A DNA stretch of 19,189 bases from DATGWF01 sp035299585 (GTDB lineage: Bacteria > Actinomycetota > Actinomycetes > Actinomycetales > Microbacteriaceae). Shown here in pieces: positions 7,985-15,331 of this stretch. Location of the stretch: the NCBI GenBank assembly GCA_035299585.1, contig DATGWF010000084.1, positions 1 through 19,189 of the forward strand. The letters run 5' to 3'. The position numbers and the translations under genes were made by a program. The notes beneath the pieces are model-generated. The model worked only from the letters and a program-made list of their open reading frames with translations, searched no databases and was not told the origin of the DNA. Each line of letters begins with the position of its first letter. Position 1 is the stretch's first letter.

Positions 7985-8884
7985 GTGACGTTTTTGCTCC
8001 CATCAGAATCAGACTCGCATTCGCGCAACCACCGCCCCGTGGTCACCCCACTTGTTGAACTGTTCAGCGGTCCGATCCGAACTGCAGACGGTCGAGTTCT
8101 GCTCGTACTTGCCACGAATGGCGGCGTCCAGATTCGGACATCCGAGGGTGTGTTCGAAATCGAGCCAGGGAGCTTGGCTCTCGTTCACCAAGCTGATGCT
8201 GTCGCCGTTAGCTCTCCGAGCGGCGCACCGGTGCTTGGTGCGAGCGTCAACGTGAATGCTTTTGGCCTTCTGCTTGATATTGGGTTTGGCGGTGTTGGGG
8301 GCGTATCCACTATCGATGTCGTCCGCGCGGCACTTGCGCAGGCCTGTCGCGGATTTCTTTCGGTGCCGATGAGCGATTCCGCGTTTTGGAATATCGCATC
8401 GCTCTTGAGAATTGAACACTCCGAGCAGCGCTTCTCCTCCAACTGGGAGTCGTTGCATTACCTCAGCACCATCGTGAAACTGGTGGGTCCAGCAGTGCTG
8501 AAGTCCTTGCCGAGCCCCGCGTCAGGTGCGTCGGATAGCCGAGAGCGGCGCCTGGTGAAGCGGGCGACCGCGATCATGGAGGATGAATACTTCCGCTCGA
8601 TTACGATTCCTGAGCTTGCCGAACGGCTCTCGGTTTCTGCATCCACGCTGAATCGCGCGTTCAAGCAGGTAGAGGGCGTCACAGCGAAGGACCGGCTCAC
8701 GGCGATTCGCTTGTGTCATTTCGAGTCGCTCCTCCGCGAGACCTCGGTGAGTGTCACCGAAGCGTCACGCCTCGTCGGCTTCCGCTCCTCGAGCCAGATT
8801 CGAGAGAAGTTTCGAGAAGCTCACGGGGTCTCCGCTTCGTCATGGCGATCCGCAATCGCCTCGCCCCTGAACGCAGCTGCCTGA
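7985..8884 (+). CDS. AraC-family transcriptional regulator
   Basis: 299 residues. The N-terminal part (about 20-100) looks like a small cupin-type sensor (VQIRTSEGVFEIEPGSLALV). The C-terminus (about 188-290) is the AraC double helix-turn-helix: first HTH IPELAERLSVSASTLNRAFK, second HTH SVTEASRLVGFRSSSQIREK, ending in the usual HGVSASSWR. I chose GTG7985 because AAGGA is 7 bases upstream; the frame is open back to 7889, but that start has no binding site. The gene lies between the small exported-protein genes, divergent from the first and convergent with the second, with only 9 bases between stop codons. It probably controls them, perhaps through the GRTTTYGCGRC boxes; its ligand is unknown. 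Confidence 0.88.
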   Translation: MTFLLPSESDSHSRNHRPVVTPLVELFSGPIRTADGRVLLVLATNGGVQIRTSEGVFEIEPGSLALVHQADAVAVSSPSGAPVLGASVNVNAFGLLLDIGFGGVGGVSTIDVVRAALAQACRGFLSVPMSDSAFWNIASLLRIEHSEQRFSSNWESLHYLSTIVKLVGPAVLKSLPSPASGASDSRERRLVKRATAIMEDEYFRSITIPELAERLSVSASTLNRAFKQVEGVTAKDRLTAIRLCHFESLLRETSVSVTEASRLVGFRSSSQIREKFREAHGVSASSWRSAIASPLNAAA

Positions 8885-8893
8885 GTCTCAATC

Positions 8894-9529
8894 TCACCAA
8901 CCGGCGACTGCCGTCCAGTACACGGTGGGGACCACCAAGTCTTCAATTTCCGGACTCGCCGTCACCTTGATGCAGAAATACAGCGGTGTGCCTGGAACAG
9001 CAGCCGTAGCCGCGCCGAGCGTCACGGACCCCACGGCGTCGGTACCACCCACGCTTGTTCCGCGGGGGACGACATTCGTGAGGGCGGAGGTACTCGCGCT
9101 GCAACCGTAAGAGGCGACCGTGTACATCTCGTAGGTGATGCCGGTCGTGGCCGCCGGTGAGATACTGCTCGTGAATTTCACTGGAACACTAACCGTGGTG
9201 TTGACCTTCGTTCGAAGACCAAACGGAATGTAGGCCGAATCTCCCGGCGCGAGCGACGTCACGCCGCTCGCGAGGCCAACGGTCATTGTTCCCGCTAATG
9301 CAACCGTTCCCGTATCGCTCCAGGTCCCGGACTTCGTGTAGGACTCGACGCCAGCTAAAAGTCCCGTCTTCACATCGCTGCGCACATAGCTCGTGGGAGT
9401 GGCCCATGCCGCAAGAGTGACGACGCTCGTGATTCCAACGAGGGAGGCGCAGCTCAACATTGCGATCGCGCGCCGCCGCCGTCGTTGAGCGCGCCGCCAT
9501 GTCCGCGGGTGGTGTTCGCGATCCAGCAA
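8894..9529 (-). CDS. Second small exported protein with SipW-dependent-type signal peptide
   Basis: 211 residues, a paralogue of the 7128-7724 product. A very basic N-terminus (RRAQRRRRR) precedes the hydrophobic segment ending VVTLAAWATPTSYVRSDVKT (LAAW at 39-42); SDVKTG is shared with the paralogue. Two cysteines, in SYGCSAST and LYFCIKV, match the pair in the other copies, and the C-terminus is VYWTAVAGW. The start is chosen as TTG9529 because GGGAGGA lies four bases upstream and the next residues align with the start of the paralogue. The frame is open back to 9775 with an ATG there, but that extension is arginine- and histidine-rich with no family resemblance and runs over the divergent promoter region. 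Expected to be processed by the signal peptidase at 14490. Confidence 0.8.
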   Translation of the reverse strand: MLDREHHPRTWRRAQRRRRRAIAMLSCASLVGITSVVTLAAWATPTSYVRSDVKTGLLAGVESYTKSGTWSDTGTVALAGTMTVGLASGVTSLAPGDSAYIPFGLRTKVNTTVSVPVKFTSSISPAATTGITYEMYTVASYGCSASTSALTNVVPRGTSVGGTDAVGSVTLGAATAAVPGTPLYFCIKVTASPEIEDLVVPTVYWTAVAGW

Positions 9530-9617
9530 TGAGTCCTCCCTTCGATGCCCGAAGAAACCGTGCGTGTTCAGTGTGAAGAGCGCGTGCGCGCCTCGGCCCG
9601 CGAAGGTCGGAGTTGCC

Positions 9618-9636
9618 GATTTTGCGGCATGGGCTG
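9618..9636 (+). promoter_or_regulatory. Candidate operator box upstream of the 8894-9529 gene
   Basis: GATTTTGCGGC (9618-9628) followed by GGCTG (9632-9636). The first 11 bases differ from the box at 7812 by one base, and the distance to the gene start is 88 against 87 bases. Matched position and sequence suggest a common regulatory site for the two leftward paralogues. Confidence 0.4.
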
Positions 9637-9699
9637 ACCTGGATGAGGCAGGCAGCGAGCGGTGACGAGGCCGACGGGGGGCTATGTAGCAGCACTGAC

Positions 9700-9710
9700 G
9701 GTTTCGCGAC
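9700..9710 (+). promoter_or_regulatory. Third copy of the candidate operator box
   Basis: GGTTTCGCGAC matches 9 of 11 bases of the box at 7812 and lies on the same strand. It is 95 bases before the ATG of the rightward small-protein gene and 82 bases from the copy at 9618, so the divergent region 9530-9805 holds two direct copies. Its orientation to the nearest gene is opposite to that of the other two, which weakens the case for a promoter element and leaves a regulator site as the better reading. Confidence 0.3.
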
Positions 9711-9805
9711 AGCCACTGCCGTTTTCTGAGCAAAATGCTGCGCCTTCTCCGTGGCGACGCGTGCGCTAGGGACACTCGGTGAACACCTTCACAAAGGAGC
9801 CCAAT

Positions 9806-10429
9806 ATGGAAGAAACGAGCACGCCGACTCGGAAGCGGTACCTGCTACCGCTGACATCAATCGTCGGTATTGGTGCGGTGCTCACGCTTGCCGCGTGGAC
9901 CGCAACCTCATACCTGTCTGGAACCTTCAAGACGGCGACGTATACCGGGATGTTGTATTCGGTAGATGGTACGAACTGGAAAGATGCGATCCCAGCATCG
10001 TCAAGCGACGCGAGTCCCGACACCCTACAGGTGACCTATCCAGGCCTCGGTGCAGCAATCGCACCGGGTGCGACTGCTGCCGTTCCGCTCGCACTTCGCG
10101 CGGCCGCGGGAACAACCGGCCCCATCGGTATCTCGATTGACACCAAGGTGACGACGGGCAATCCGATTGGCATTTCATATGAGCTCATTGCCGTCAGTGA
10201 TTGGGCCTCCTGCACACCGACCGCCACGGGCACGTCTCTCGTAGATGCGGGAACAAGCATTGTTGAGGGCTCAACGCCGACCGGCACGCGCTTCCGTCTT
10301 GCCGCCGCTGCACCGACCGGTGGAGCGCAGGGAGCGCCCACCTGGCTGTGTCTCAAGGTCTCGGCCAGCTCATCAATGATTGATAGCTCGACCGTCGGGG
10401 TGAAGTGGATTGTGACCGGATCAATCTAG
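9806..10429 (+). CDS. Third small exported protein with SipW-dependent-type signal peptide; first gene of the rightward cluster
   Basis: 207 residues. N-terminus TRKRYLLPLTSIVGIGAVL then TLAAWTATSY (LAAW at 28-31), the same alternate signal motif as the two leftward paralogues. The mature region is Ala/Thr/Ser/Gly-rich and has the conserved cysteine pair in DWASCTPT and PTWLCLKV, with the block GAPTW-CLK shared with the 7128-7724 product. It ends VKWIVTGSI instead of AGW. The start is ATG9806 with AAAGGAG six bases upstream; an upstream in-frame GTG at 9779 has no such site. It is followed by a hairpin (10445-10475), then by the anchored paralogue, the propeller protein and the signal peptidase, so it is probably the promoter-proximal, most abundant product of the cluster. 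Confidence 0.83.
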   Translation: MEETSTPTRKRYLLPLTSIVGIGAVLTLAAWTATSYLSGTFKTATYTGMLYSVDGTNWKDAIPASSSDASPDTLQVTYPGLGAAIAPGATAAVPLALRAAAGTTGPIGISIDTKVTTGNPIGISYELIAVSDWASCTPTATGTSLVDAGTSIVEGSTPTGTRFRLAAAAPTGGAQGAPTWLCLKVSASSSMIDSSTVGVKWIVTGSI

Positions 10430-10444
10430 ATCGCGAACTGACCG

Positions 10445-10475
10445 TGGTGGCTCGGCGGACCTCGTCGAGCCACCA
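10445..10475 (+). terminator. Stem-loop between the small-protein gene and the anchored paralogue (terminator or attenuator)
   Basis: TGGTGGCTCG (10445-10454) and CGAGCCACCA (10466-10475) pair perfectly over 10 bases with an 11-base loop. The stem starts 15 bases after the stop at 10429, and a T/C-rich stretch (ACTTCTTCATTT) follows about 5 bases later. The next gene has a strong binding site just past it, so partial read-through would give much subunit and little anchor and propeller protein. Confidence 0.6.
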
Positions 10476-10503
10476 ATCCACTTCTTCATTTGGGAGGCGA
10501 GAG

Positions 10504-11262
10504 ATGCGATGGCGGCGCAGAACCATGCAAGCCCGAATTCGGCAAGCACTTGTCTCCGGCGCTCTGGTAGTCACCCTCTGTGCACTTGGCTCGCAACTCG
10601 GAGACGCACGTGCATGGGCGGCGGGTACGAGTGACGGCGGTGCTCAGGTGTCGGAAAATGGGTTCATTCGGGTGACGTCGCTTCCGACGACCGGCATGGA
10701 TGATTTGCAGGTCGGTGTCCCCGCGGATTGGCAGATCTCCGTCGAGCCACTCGTGCCTGGCACGGGGACGCTTCGCATCGGATTTGCGCTCACAAGCAAT
10801 GTGTTGGGAGCCTCGGGTCTCGACGTCGAAGTCCTCGCTTGCGATGTGAAATGGATCAATGGGGCCTGCAGCGGTAAGAAGACCGTTTGGCAGAACTCAG
10901 CGCCGGTCTCCGCCGCGTTTGCGTCCCTCGATCTGGAAGGGCTTGCGCACGAGGTCGGGTCAATCCCAATCAAACCCGTATTGTCACCCACCTGGCTCGT
11001 GCTGCGGATTGTTCCGGTCGAGTTATCGAAGCCCGTTCTGGCCACATTCATGATTGTGGTTGCTGGGCAAGGCGTGCCGATTTCATTGGGCCAAGATCCG
11101 TCCGCGCGATTGGCCCGGTCGGGTGTCGATCTGTCAATCATCCTGTGGATGATTGTGCCCATGATGGGGGGCATCTGGTTCATTGTTCTAGGGCGGGCTG
11201 GTCGGCGAACTCGCCGGAACCGCCGCGGGAGCAAAGTCGTCGTCAGGGAGTGGGAGCGATGA
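10504..11262 (+). CDS. Membrane-anchored exported protein, divergent paralogue of the small SipW-type proteins
   Basis: 252 residues. A basic N-terminus and hydrophobic segment (about 14-34) end in ARAWA, a conventional signal peptidase site without the LAAW motif. The ectodomain (about 40-205) shows landmarks of the small exported proteins: VEVLACDVKWINGACSG aligns with their YEL.AVSDWASCTPT segment, and LSPTWLVLRIVP aligns with APTWVCLKI, with valine replacing the usual cysteine. A single transmembrane helix (about 210-230) and an arginine-rich tail (RRTRRNRRGSK) follow, so the protein should sit in the membrane with its domain outside. ATG10504 has GGGAGG six bases upstream. Its stop overlaps the start of the propeller gene (ATGA). 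The role as surface anchor or assembly base is inferred. Confidence 0.75.
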   Translation: MRWRRRTMQARIRQALVSGALVVTLCALGSQLGDARAWAAGTSDGGAQVSENGFIRVTSLPTTGMDDLQVGVPADWQISVEPLVPGTGTLRIGFALTSNVLGASGLDVEVLACDVKWINGACSGKKTVWQNSAPVSAAFASLDLEGLAHEVGSIPIKPVLSPTWLVLRIVPVELSKPVLATFMIVVAGQGVPISLGQDPSARLARSGVDLSIILWMIVPMMGGIWFIVLGRAGRRTRRNRRGSKVVVREWER

Positions 11263-14200
11263 TGCGTGGCTGGCCCATTCGACGTCCCGTGATGTCACGA
11301 CGGGCGCTTGGGGAGCGACACCGTGATTTCAAGCGAATGCGGCGCGCGCTGGCCGCTTGTGTCATTGTGCTGGCTTCGGTGAGCAGTGTATCGAGCCTTG
11401 CGGCATGGAGCTCGCAATCGCTCGTCAAAGCCCAGCTGCCGATTTATCCCCCGCCAGGACTCGCCATCATTCCCCAGAACGGCGCGCTCAAAGCCGTTTG
11501 GAGTGTTCCCACGACGAGCACGCCGACGTACCAGCTTGAGCAGTCCCCGTTTCCCGACGGTTCGTGGAGTTCCGGCATCAATTTGACCGATGGCGGAACG
11601 AGCCAGCGGATCACGTCGAGCAATCCTTCCAAGTACATCGACTACACGACCGGCGCCGAATTCGCTTGCGCGCTCTCCACTGAGGGCCGGGTCGCGTGTT
11701 GGGGCGATAACAGTTCAGGTCAGCTTGGAATCGGGCCAACTCCCACAAAATCAAACACCTCGGCATTCACCGATAGCGCGAATGCGCTCGCGGACAGGAA
11801 AGTCGTCGAGATCGGCGCCGGTTCGAATCACGTCTGCGCGATCACGAGCGAAGATGAGCTGTTCTGCTGGGGAGCAAATGGCAGCGGACAACTGGGACCC
11901 GGCATTACCGGATCCCAGTCAAGGCCTGCGAAAGTGACGCTCACTGCTCTCCCCTCGGGGACGCAACTCAAGCGGGTCACGGGGGGTCTCGACTTCACGT
12001 GCGTCCTCACGGCGGCGAACGAAATCTATTGTTGGGGTGGAAACTCCTTTGGACAGTTGGGGGTCAATTCGACCGCCTCGTCCGTTGCAACGCCAACCGT
12101 GGTCAACACGTCGACGGCGTTGCTCGGAAAGACCATTGCGCAGATTGTCGCGCGAGAGTCTTTTGCGTGTGCGCTCGCGACGGATGGGACTGCGGCCTGT
12201 TGGGGGGACAACGACAACGGTCAGGTCGGCAACAAGAGCTCCACGACACTCTTTCGAGAACCTCAAGCGCTCTTCACGGGCACGCCAAGCTTTACGTCAA
12301 TTGCTTTGGGAAGCAACCACGCGTGTGGCCTCGCCGCGACGACGGTGTGGTGTTGGGGCGACAACCAGCAGGGCCAGCTCGGAAACGGGACCACGAACGA
12401 CAGCAGGTATCCCCTCCAGGTGAGCTCGACCGCCGACCTTGCCGGGGCCGTCACGACACCGCCGACGACCCGATTGTCGTCCCTCGCGCTCGGCGCCAAT
12501 GCCTCGTGCGTGTCAGTCGTTCGGCTCAACGGATCCAATTTCGATTTCGTGCGTCTCGACTGCTGGGGGAGCGATACCTATTCGCTCATGCGTGGGGGTG
12601 GGTCAAAGGTCTCTCCCACCACGATACAGACGTACAACGTGTGGGCCTATGTTGATTTGAACCCGGTCTTCATGATGAATTACACCGTGTGCGTTCCCAC
12701 AACGGGATACTGGGGGACGCTGTGTCACGGCCGGGGCGACCTAGGCGAACTTGGAGACGGATCGTATACCACAACGATCACCAATCCAACTGGGGGTAAT
12801 CTTCCGACCTCCTGTGATGCGGCCGCCGTGGTGAGCCCCGACTTTTACTGCTCGCTCGTTCCGGGCAGGACCTATTACTACCGCGTCAAATACACGTTGA
12901 ACGGGGTGACGCAAGCCTCCGCTTGGGTTCCTGGCGTACCGCTCGATCGCCAGCCGTCGACGCTCACGGCCACGAGCGGGTATTCCAGTATTCCGAACTC
13001 GTGGACGGTCGCGGACGGCGCCGTCACAAACCCGGTCCCGACCTACACGATTCGGCGCTCGACGTCGGCAGACGGCAGCTCGCCCACAACGATTTATACC
13101 GGCACGGCGCTTACCTATACCGATACATCGGCTCCGACCAGCACGAACTGGACAGATGTCTCGGTGGGTGAAAGTGTGGCCTGCGGCGTCACCGCCGGGA
13201 GGGCATATTGCTGGGGAAACAATCGATTCAACGGTCTTGGCACGGGACAGTCGACGACGAGTAATGCTTCGTCACCGGTGCTCGTTGCGGGACTATCGTC
13301 CGAGACGGTGACCGGCGTCGCTGTTGGAAGTGACGACATTGCTTGTGCGGTCACCTCGACGAAGAAGGCCTACTGCTGGGGGAACGCCTTTGCGGCGTAC
13401 GGTTCTGGCGCGACGAGCGCCAGCGCGACCGCGGTCCCCGCGTTCACCTCTCAGTCGGGGAAGATTACGCGCATCGACGCTGGTGACCAGTTTGCCTGTG
13501 TACTGAACGACACGGGAAAAGTGTGGTGTGCCGGGCGAAACGACTTCGGTCAAGTGGGAAACGGGTCGCTCTCCGGGACGCCAGTCTCAACGGCAACGCA
13601 AGTGGAGCCCTCGGGAACCTTGGGATCCCTCACGGTGACGAAACTCTCCGTTGGCGCCTCGCAGTCATGTGTCGTGATTGGGGCCACCGCGATTGCCCGC
13701 TGTTGGGGAAAGAATGACGTCGGTCAGTTGGGAAACAACTCGACGACCTCAACTGGCTCAACCGTCGCCGTGAGCGGGCTGACGACCGTGGCGGAAGTGT
13801 CCGCCGGCGGACTGGCCTCCTGTGCTCGAAAGAATGACTCCACCATTTGGTGTTGGGGGAACAATTCGTTCGGTCAACTTGGGAATGGAACCACAACCTC
13901 CAGCCTCATCCCGGTCAAGGTGAAGTCAGGCGGTACGGGAGATGCCGTTACGGGCTTTTCCCAATTGGCTCAGTCGCCAAGCGGACGATACATGTGTGGC
14001 GCCGCCGGCTTGATGGCATGCTGGGGCAACAACGATTCCGGCCAGTTTGGACTCGCTTCGGGCGGCACCAGCTCCGTAAACAGCAGCCCCGTGACTTCGG
14101 CCTTCTACTACTCATCGGTTGCAGTTTTTGGCAACACATTTGGGTGCTTCCTTCCGCTGACCAACGAAGTGTATGCGGGGAACATTCGCTGTTCAGGTGC

Positions 14201-14396
14201 GCTGACGACGCCGGCCACCAACGCCGGAATCGGAACGGGATCGGCGAGCGCGACCACACCCACATTCGTTACCGCCACGGAAATCTACGTCTACTACTAC
14301 AACGTGACGTACAACATTGGCTCGCCGACGGCAGACATAGCATCCACAACATGGGTCCGAGCGGCTTTCGTGACTCCGACCCAAAAGACGAGGTAA
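11259..14396 (+). CDS. Giant exported protein: two RCC1-type seven-bladed propellers nested in FN3-like domains
   Basis: 1045 residues. The signal segment (30-49) ends VSSVSSLAAWSSQS, the LAAW motif of the small exported proteins. Then come an FN3-like first half (about 64-127; PPPGLAIIPQNGALKAVW), seven RCC1 repeats (about 135-510; typical FACALSTEGRVACWGDNSSG), an FN3-like closing part (about 531-563; TYYYRVKYTLNGVTQASAW), a second FN3-like half (about 566-626), seven more repeats (about 629-998) and a closing part with YVYYYNVTYNIG (about 1008-1045). Nearly every blade carries two cysteines about ten residues apart, the second usually in CWG. No sortase motif or membrane anchor is visible at the C-terminus. 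ATG11259 overlaps the previous stop; ATG11262 is also possible. The open frame extends upstream to 10887 only as a shadow of the previous gene. Probably a secreted or surface-bound binding or adhesion protein; the ligand is unknown. Confidence 0.88.
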   Translation: MMRGWPIRRPVMSRRALGERHRDFKRMRRALAACVIVLASVSSVSSLAAWSSQSLVKAQLPIYPPPGLAIIPQNGALKAVWSVPTTSTPTYQLEQSPFPDGSWSSGINLTDGGTSQRITSSNPSKYIDYTTGAEFACALSTEGRVACWGDNSSGQLGIGPTPTKSNTSAFTDSANALADRKVVEIGAGSNHVCAITSEDELFCWGANGSGQLGPGITGSQSRPAKVTLTALPSGTQLKRVTGGLDFTCVLTAANEIYCWGGNSFGQLGVNSTASSVATPTVVNTSTALLGKTIAQIVARESFACALATDGTAACWGDNDNGQVGNKSSTTLFREPQALFTGTPSFTSIALGSNHACGLAATTVWCWGDNQQGQLGNGTTNDSRYPLQVSSTADLAGAVTTPPTTRLSSLALGANASCVSVVRLNGSNFDFVRLDCWGSDTYSLMRGGGSKVSPTTIQTYNVWAYVDLNPVFMMNYTVCVPTTGYWGTLCHGRGDLGELGDGSYTTTITNPTGGNLPTSCDAAAVVSPDFYCSLVPGRTYYYRVKYTLNGVTQASAWVPGVPLDRQPSTLTATSGYSSIPNSWTVADGAVTNPVPTYTIRRSTSADGSSPTTIYTGTALTYTDTSAPTSTNWTDVSVGESVACGVTAGRAYCWGNNRFNGLGTGQSTTSNASSPVLVAGLSSETVTGVAVGSDDIACAVTSTKKAYCWGNAFAAYGSGATSASATAVPAFTSQSGKITRIDAGDQFACVLNDTGKVWCAGRNDFGQVGNGSLSGTPVSTATQVEPSGTLGSLTVTKLSVGASQSCVVIGATAIARCWGKNDVGQLGNNSTTSTGSTVAVSGLTTVAEVSAGGLASCARKNDSTIWCWGNNSFGQLGNGTTTSSLIPVKVKSGGTGDAVTGFSQLAQSPSGRYMCGAAGLMACWGNNDSGQFGLASGGTSSVNSSPVTSAFYYSSVAVFGNTFGCFLPLTNEVYAGNIRCSGALTTPATNAGIGTGSASATTPTFVTATEIYVYYYNVTYNIGSPTADIASTTWVRAAFVTPTQKTR

Positions 14397-14489
14397 ACCG
14401 TTGGCGGAGTTCGCATTGTGGACGAAGTGCACGCGATATGGCTTCGCTGAATAAGGTCGAGGCACGAATCGGTTGGGGGTGGATGCGTC

Positions 14490-15278
14490 ATGAAACCGAC
14501 TTGGCTCACGCGGAGCTTTACCTGGAGTGCGAACTGGGTCATGGACACGCTTACCAGGGTTCTCACGTTCCTCGGCTTTGTGGGAATTGCGGTGTGGCTC
14601 TCTGGAATGTTGTTCGGAACCTCCATCATCCTGTTCGCTACCGGTTCGATGAGTCCCGCAATCCCGGAGGGCGCGGCGGTGCTCTCGATTCGAACCCCCG
14701 CCGCTGATCTTCGATCAGGTGATGTCGTGACAGTCCCGCAAGGCGAGGGGGAACTCCCGGTTTCGCACCGCATTGTAGAAACGTATGTGGTCGAAGGCCA
14801 GCCTGATGCCCGAGAACTCGTATTGAAGGGTGATGCGAACCAGTCAGAAGACATCGAACGGTATGTGGTCACATCCGCTCCCCGAGTCATCTTTGCCATC
14901 CCAGGCGGGGCGTATGTGTTGAAGCTCCTGAGTGATTTCAGGATTCAGTTGTGCATCGGAATTGTGCTCGTCGCACTCGTCGTCCGGGCCTTCGGCGGGC
15001 AGCGCATTCGCGCCGCTCTCCGAGGAGAGCGTTCCCGTGCAGGCAAGTTAGAAGCTTCCGACGCCCTCAGCAGCGATGAACGAGGCGGAGGAGAGGGCAA
15101 GACGAAACGGGGGGCCGGCCAAACCTGGCCGGAAGCTCCCGCCCCACTTGCGCATGTCCCCGTCGGCGAAGAAGCACCTCTCGCTCCGCACGCTGTCGCA
15201 GAAGATACTGCAGTGCCCGAGATCAAGCTTCATGGGCGCCGAGCCGAGCGCAGCGGCGGGGGTCCGACTTCCGTATAG
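14490..15278 (+). CDS. SipW/ER-type signal peptidase I
   Basis: 262 residues. One N-terminal membrane segment (about 22-50) leads into the nucleophile motif GSMSPAIPEG (Ser53), then VSHRIVE with His93 in the place of the usual catalytic lysine, then LKGDANQSED, the conserved GD box. A second helix lies at about 151-168. Ser/His in place of Ser/Lys is the mark of the archaeal/eukaryotic-like SipW group. The C-terminal 85 residues are a charged, Pro/Gly/Ala-rich tail without a clear domain, probably cytoplasmic. ATG14490 has GGGGGTGG seven bases upstream. It lies 93 bases after the propeller gene and is very likely the peptidase that processes the LAAW signal peptides of the neighbouring proteins. 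The symbol sipW is used for the Bacillus protein; I leave it blank here. Confidence 0.87.
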   Translation: MKPTWLTRSFTWSANWVMDTLTRVLTFLGFVGIAVWLSGMLFGTSIILFATGSMSPAIPEGAAVLSIRTPAADLRSGDVVTVPQGEGELPVSHRIVETYVVEGQPDARELVLKGDANQSEDIERYVVTSAPRVIFAIPGGAYVLKLLSDFRIQLCIGIVLVALVVRAFGGQRIRAALRGERSRAGKLEASDALSSDERGGGEGKTKRGAGQTWPEAPAPLAHVPVGEEAPLAPHAVAEDTAVPEIKLHGRRAERSGGGPTSV

Positions 15279-15319
15279 CCGCGCGACGCCGGAATGCACT
15301 GGTGACAGAGGGGGCTTCG

Positions 15320-15325
15320 TAGAAT
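15320..15325 (+). promoter_or_regulatory. Possible -10 element of a leaderless HNH lipoprotein transcript
   Basis: TAGAAT fits the actinobacterial -10 pattern TANNNT and lies 6 bases before GTG15332, where transcription would be expected to begin. The GTG has no properly spaced ribosome binding site, so a leaderless mRNA is a reasonable reading. No convincing -35 element was found. Confidence 0.35.
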
Positions 15326-15331
15326 CGAGGT

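Noticed and set aside
10887..11258. In-frame upstream extension of the propeller gene.
   Set aside because: It overlaps the anchored-paralogue gene in another frame, has no family-like sequence, and would bury the LAAW signal peptide. The ATG at 11259 with the ATGA overlap is the better start.
11655..14260. Regular repeats that could suggest a tandem DNA repeat array or CRISPR.
   Set aside because: The periodicity is at the protein level (RCC1 blades of about 45-60 residues). The DNA copies diverge, and there are no uniform repeats with unique spacers.
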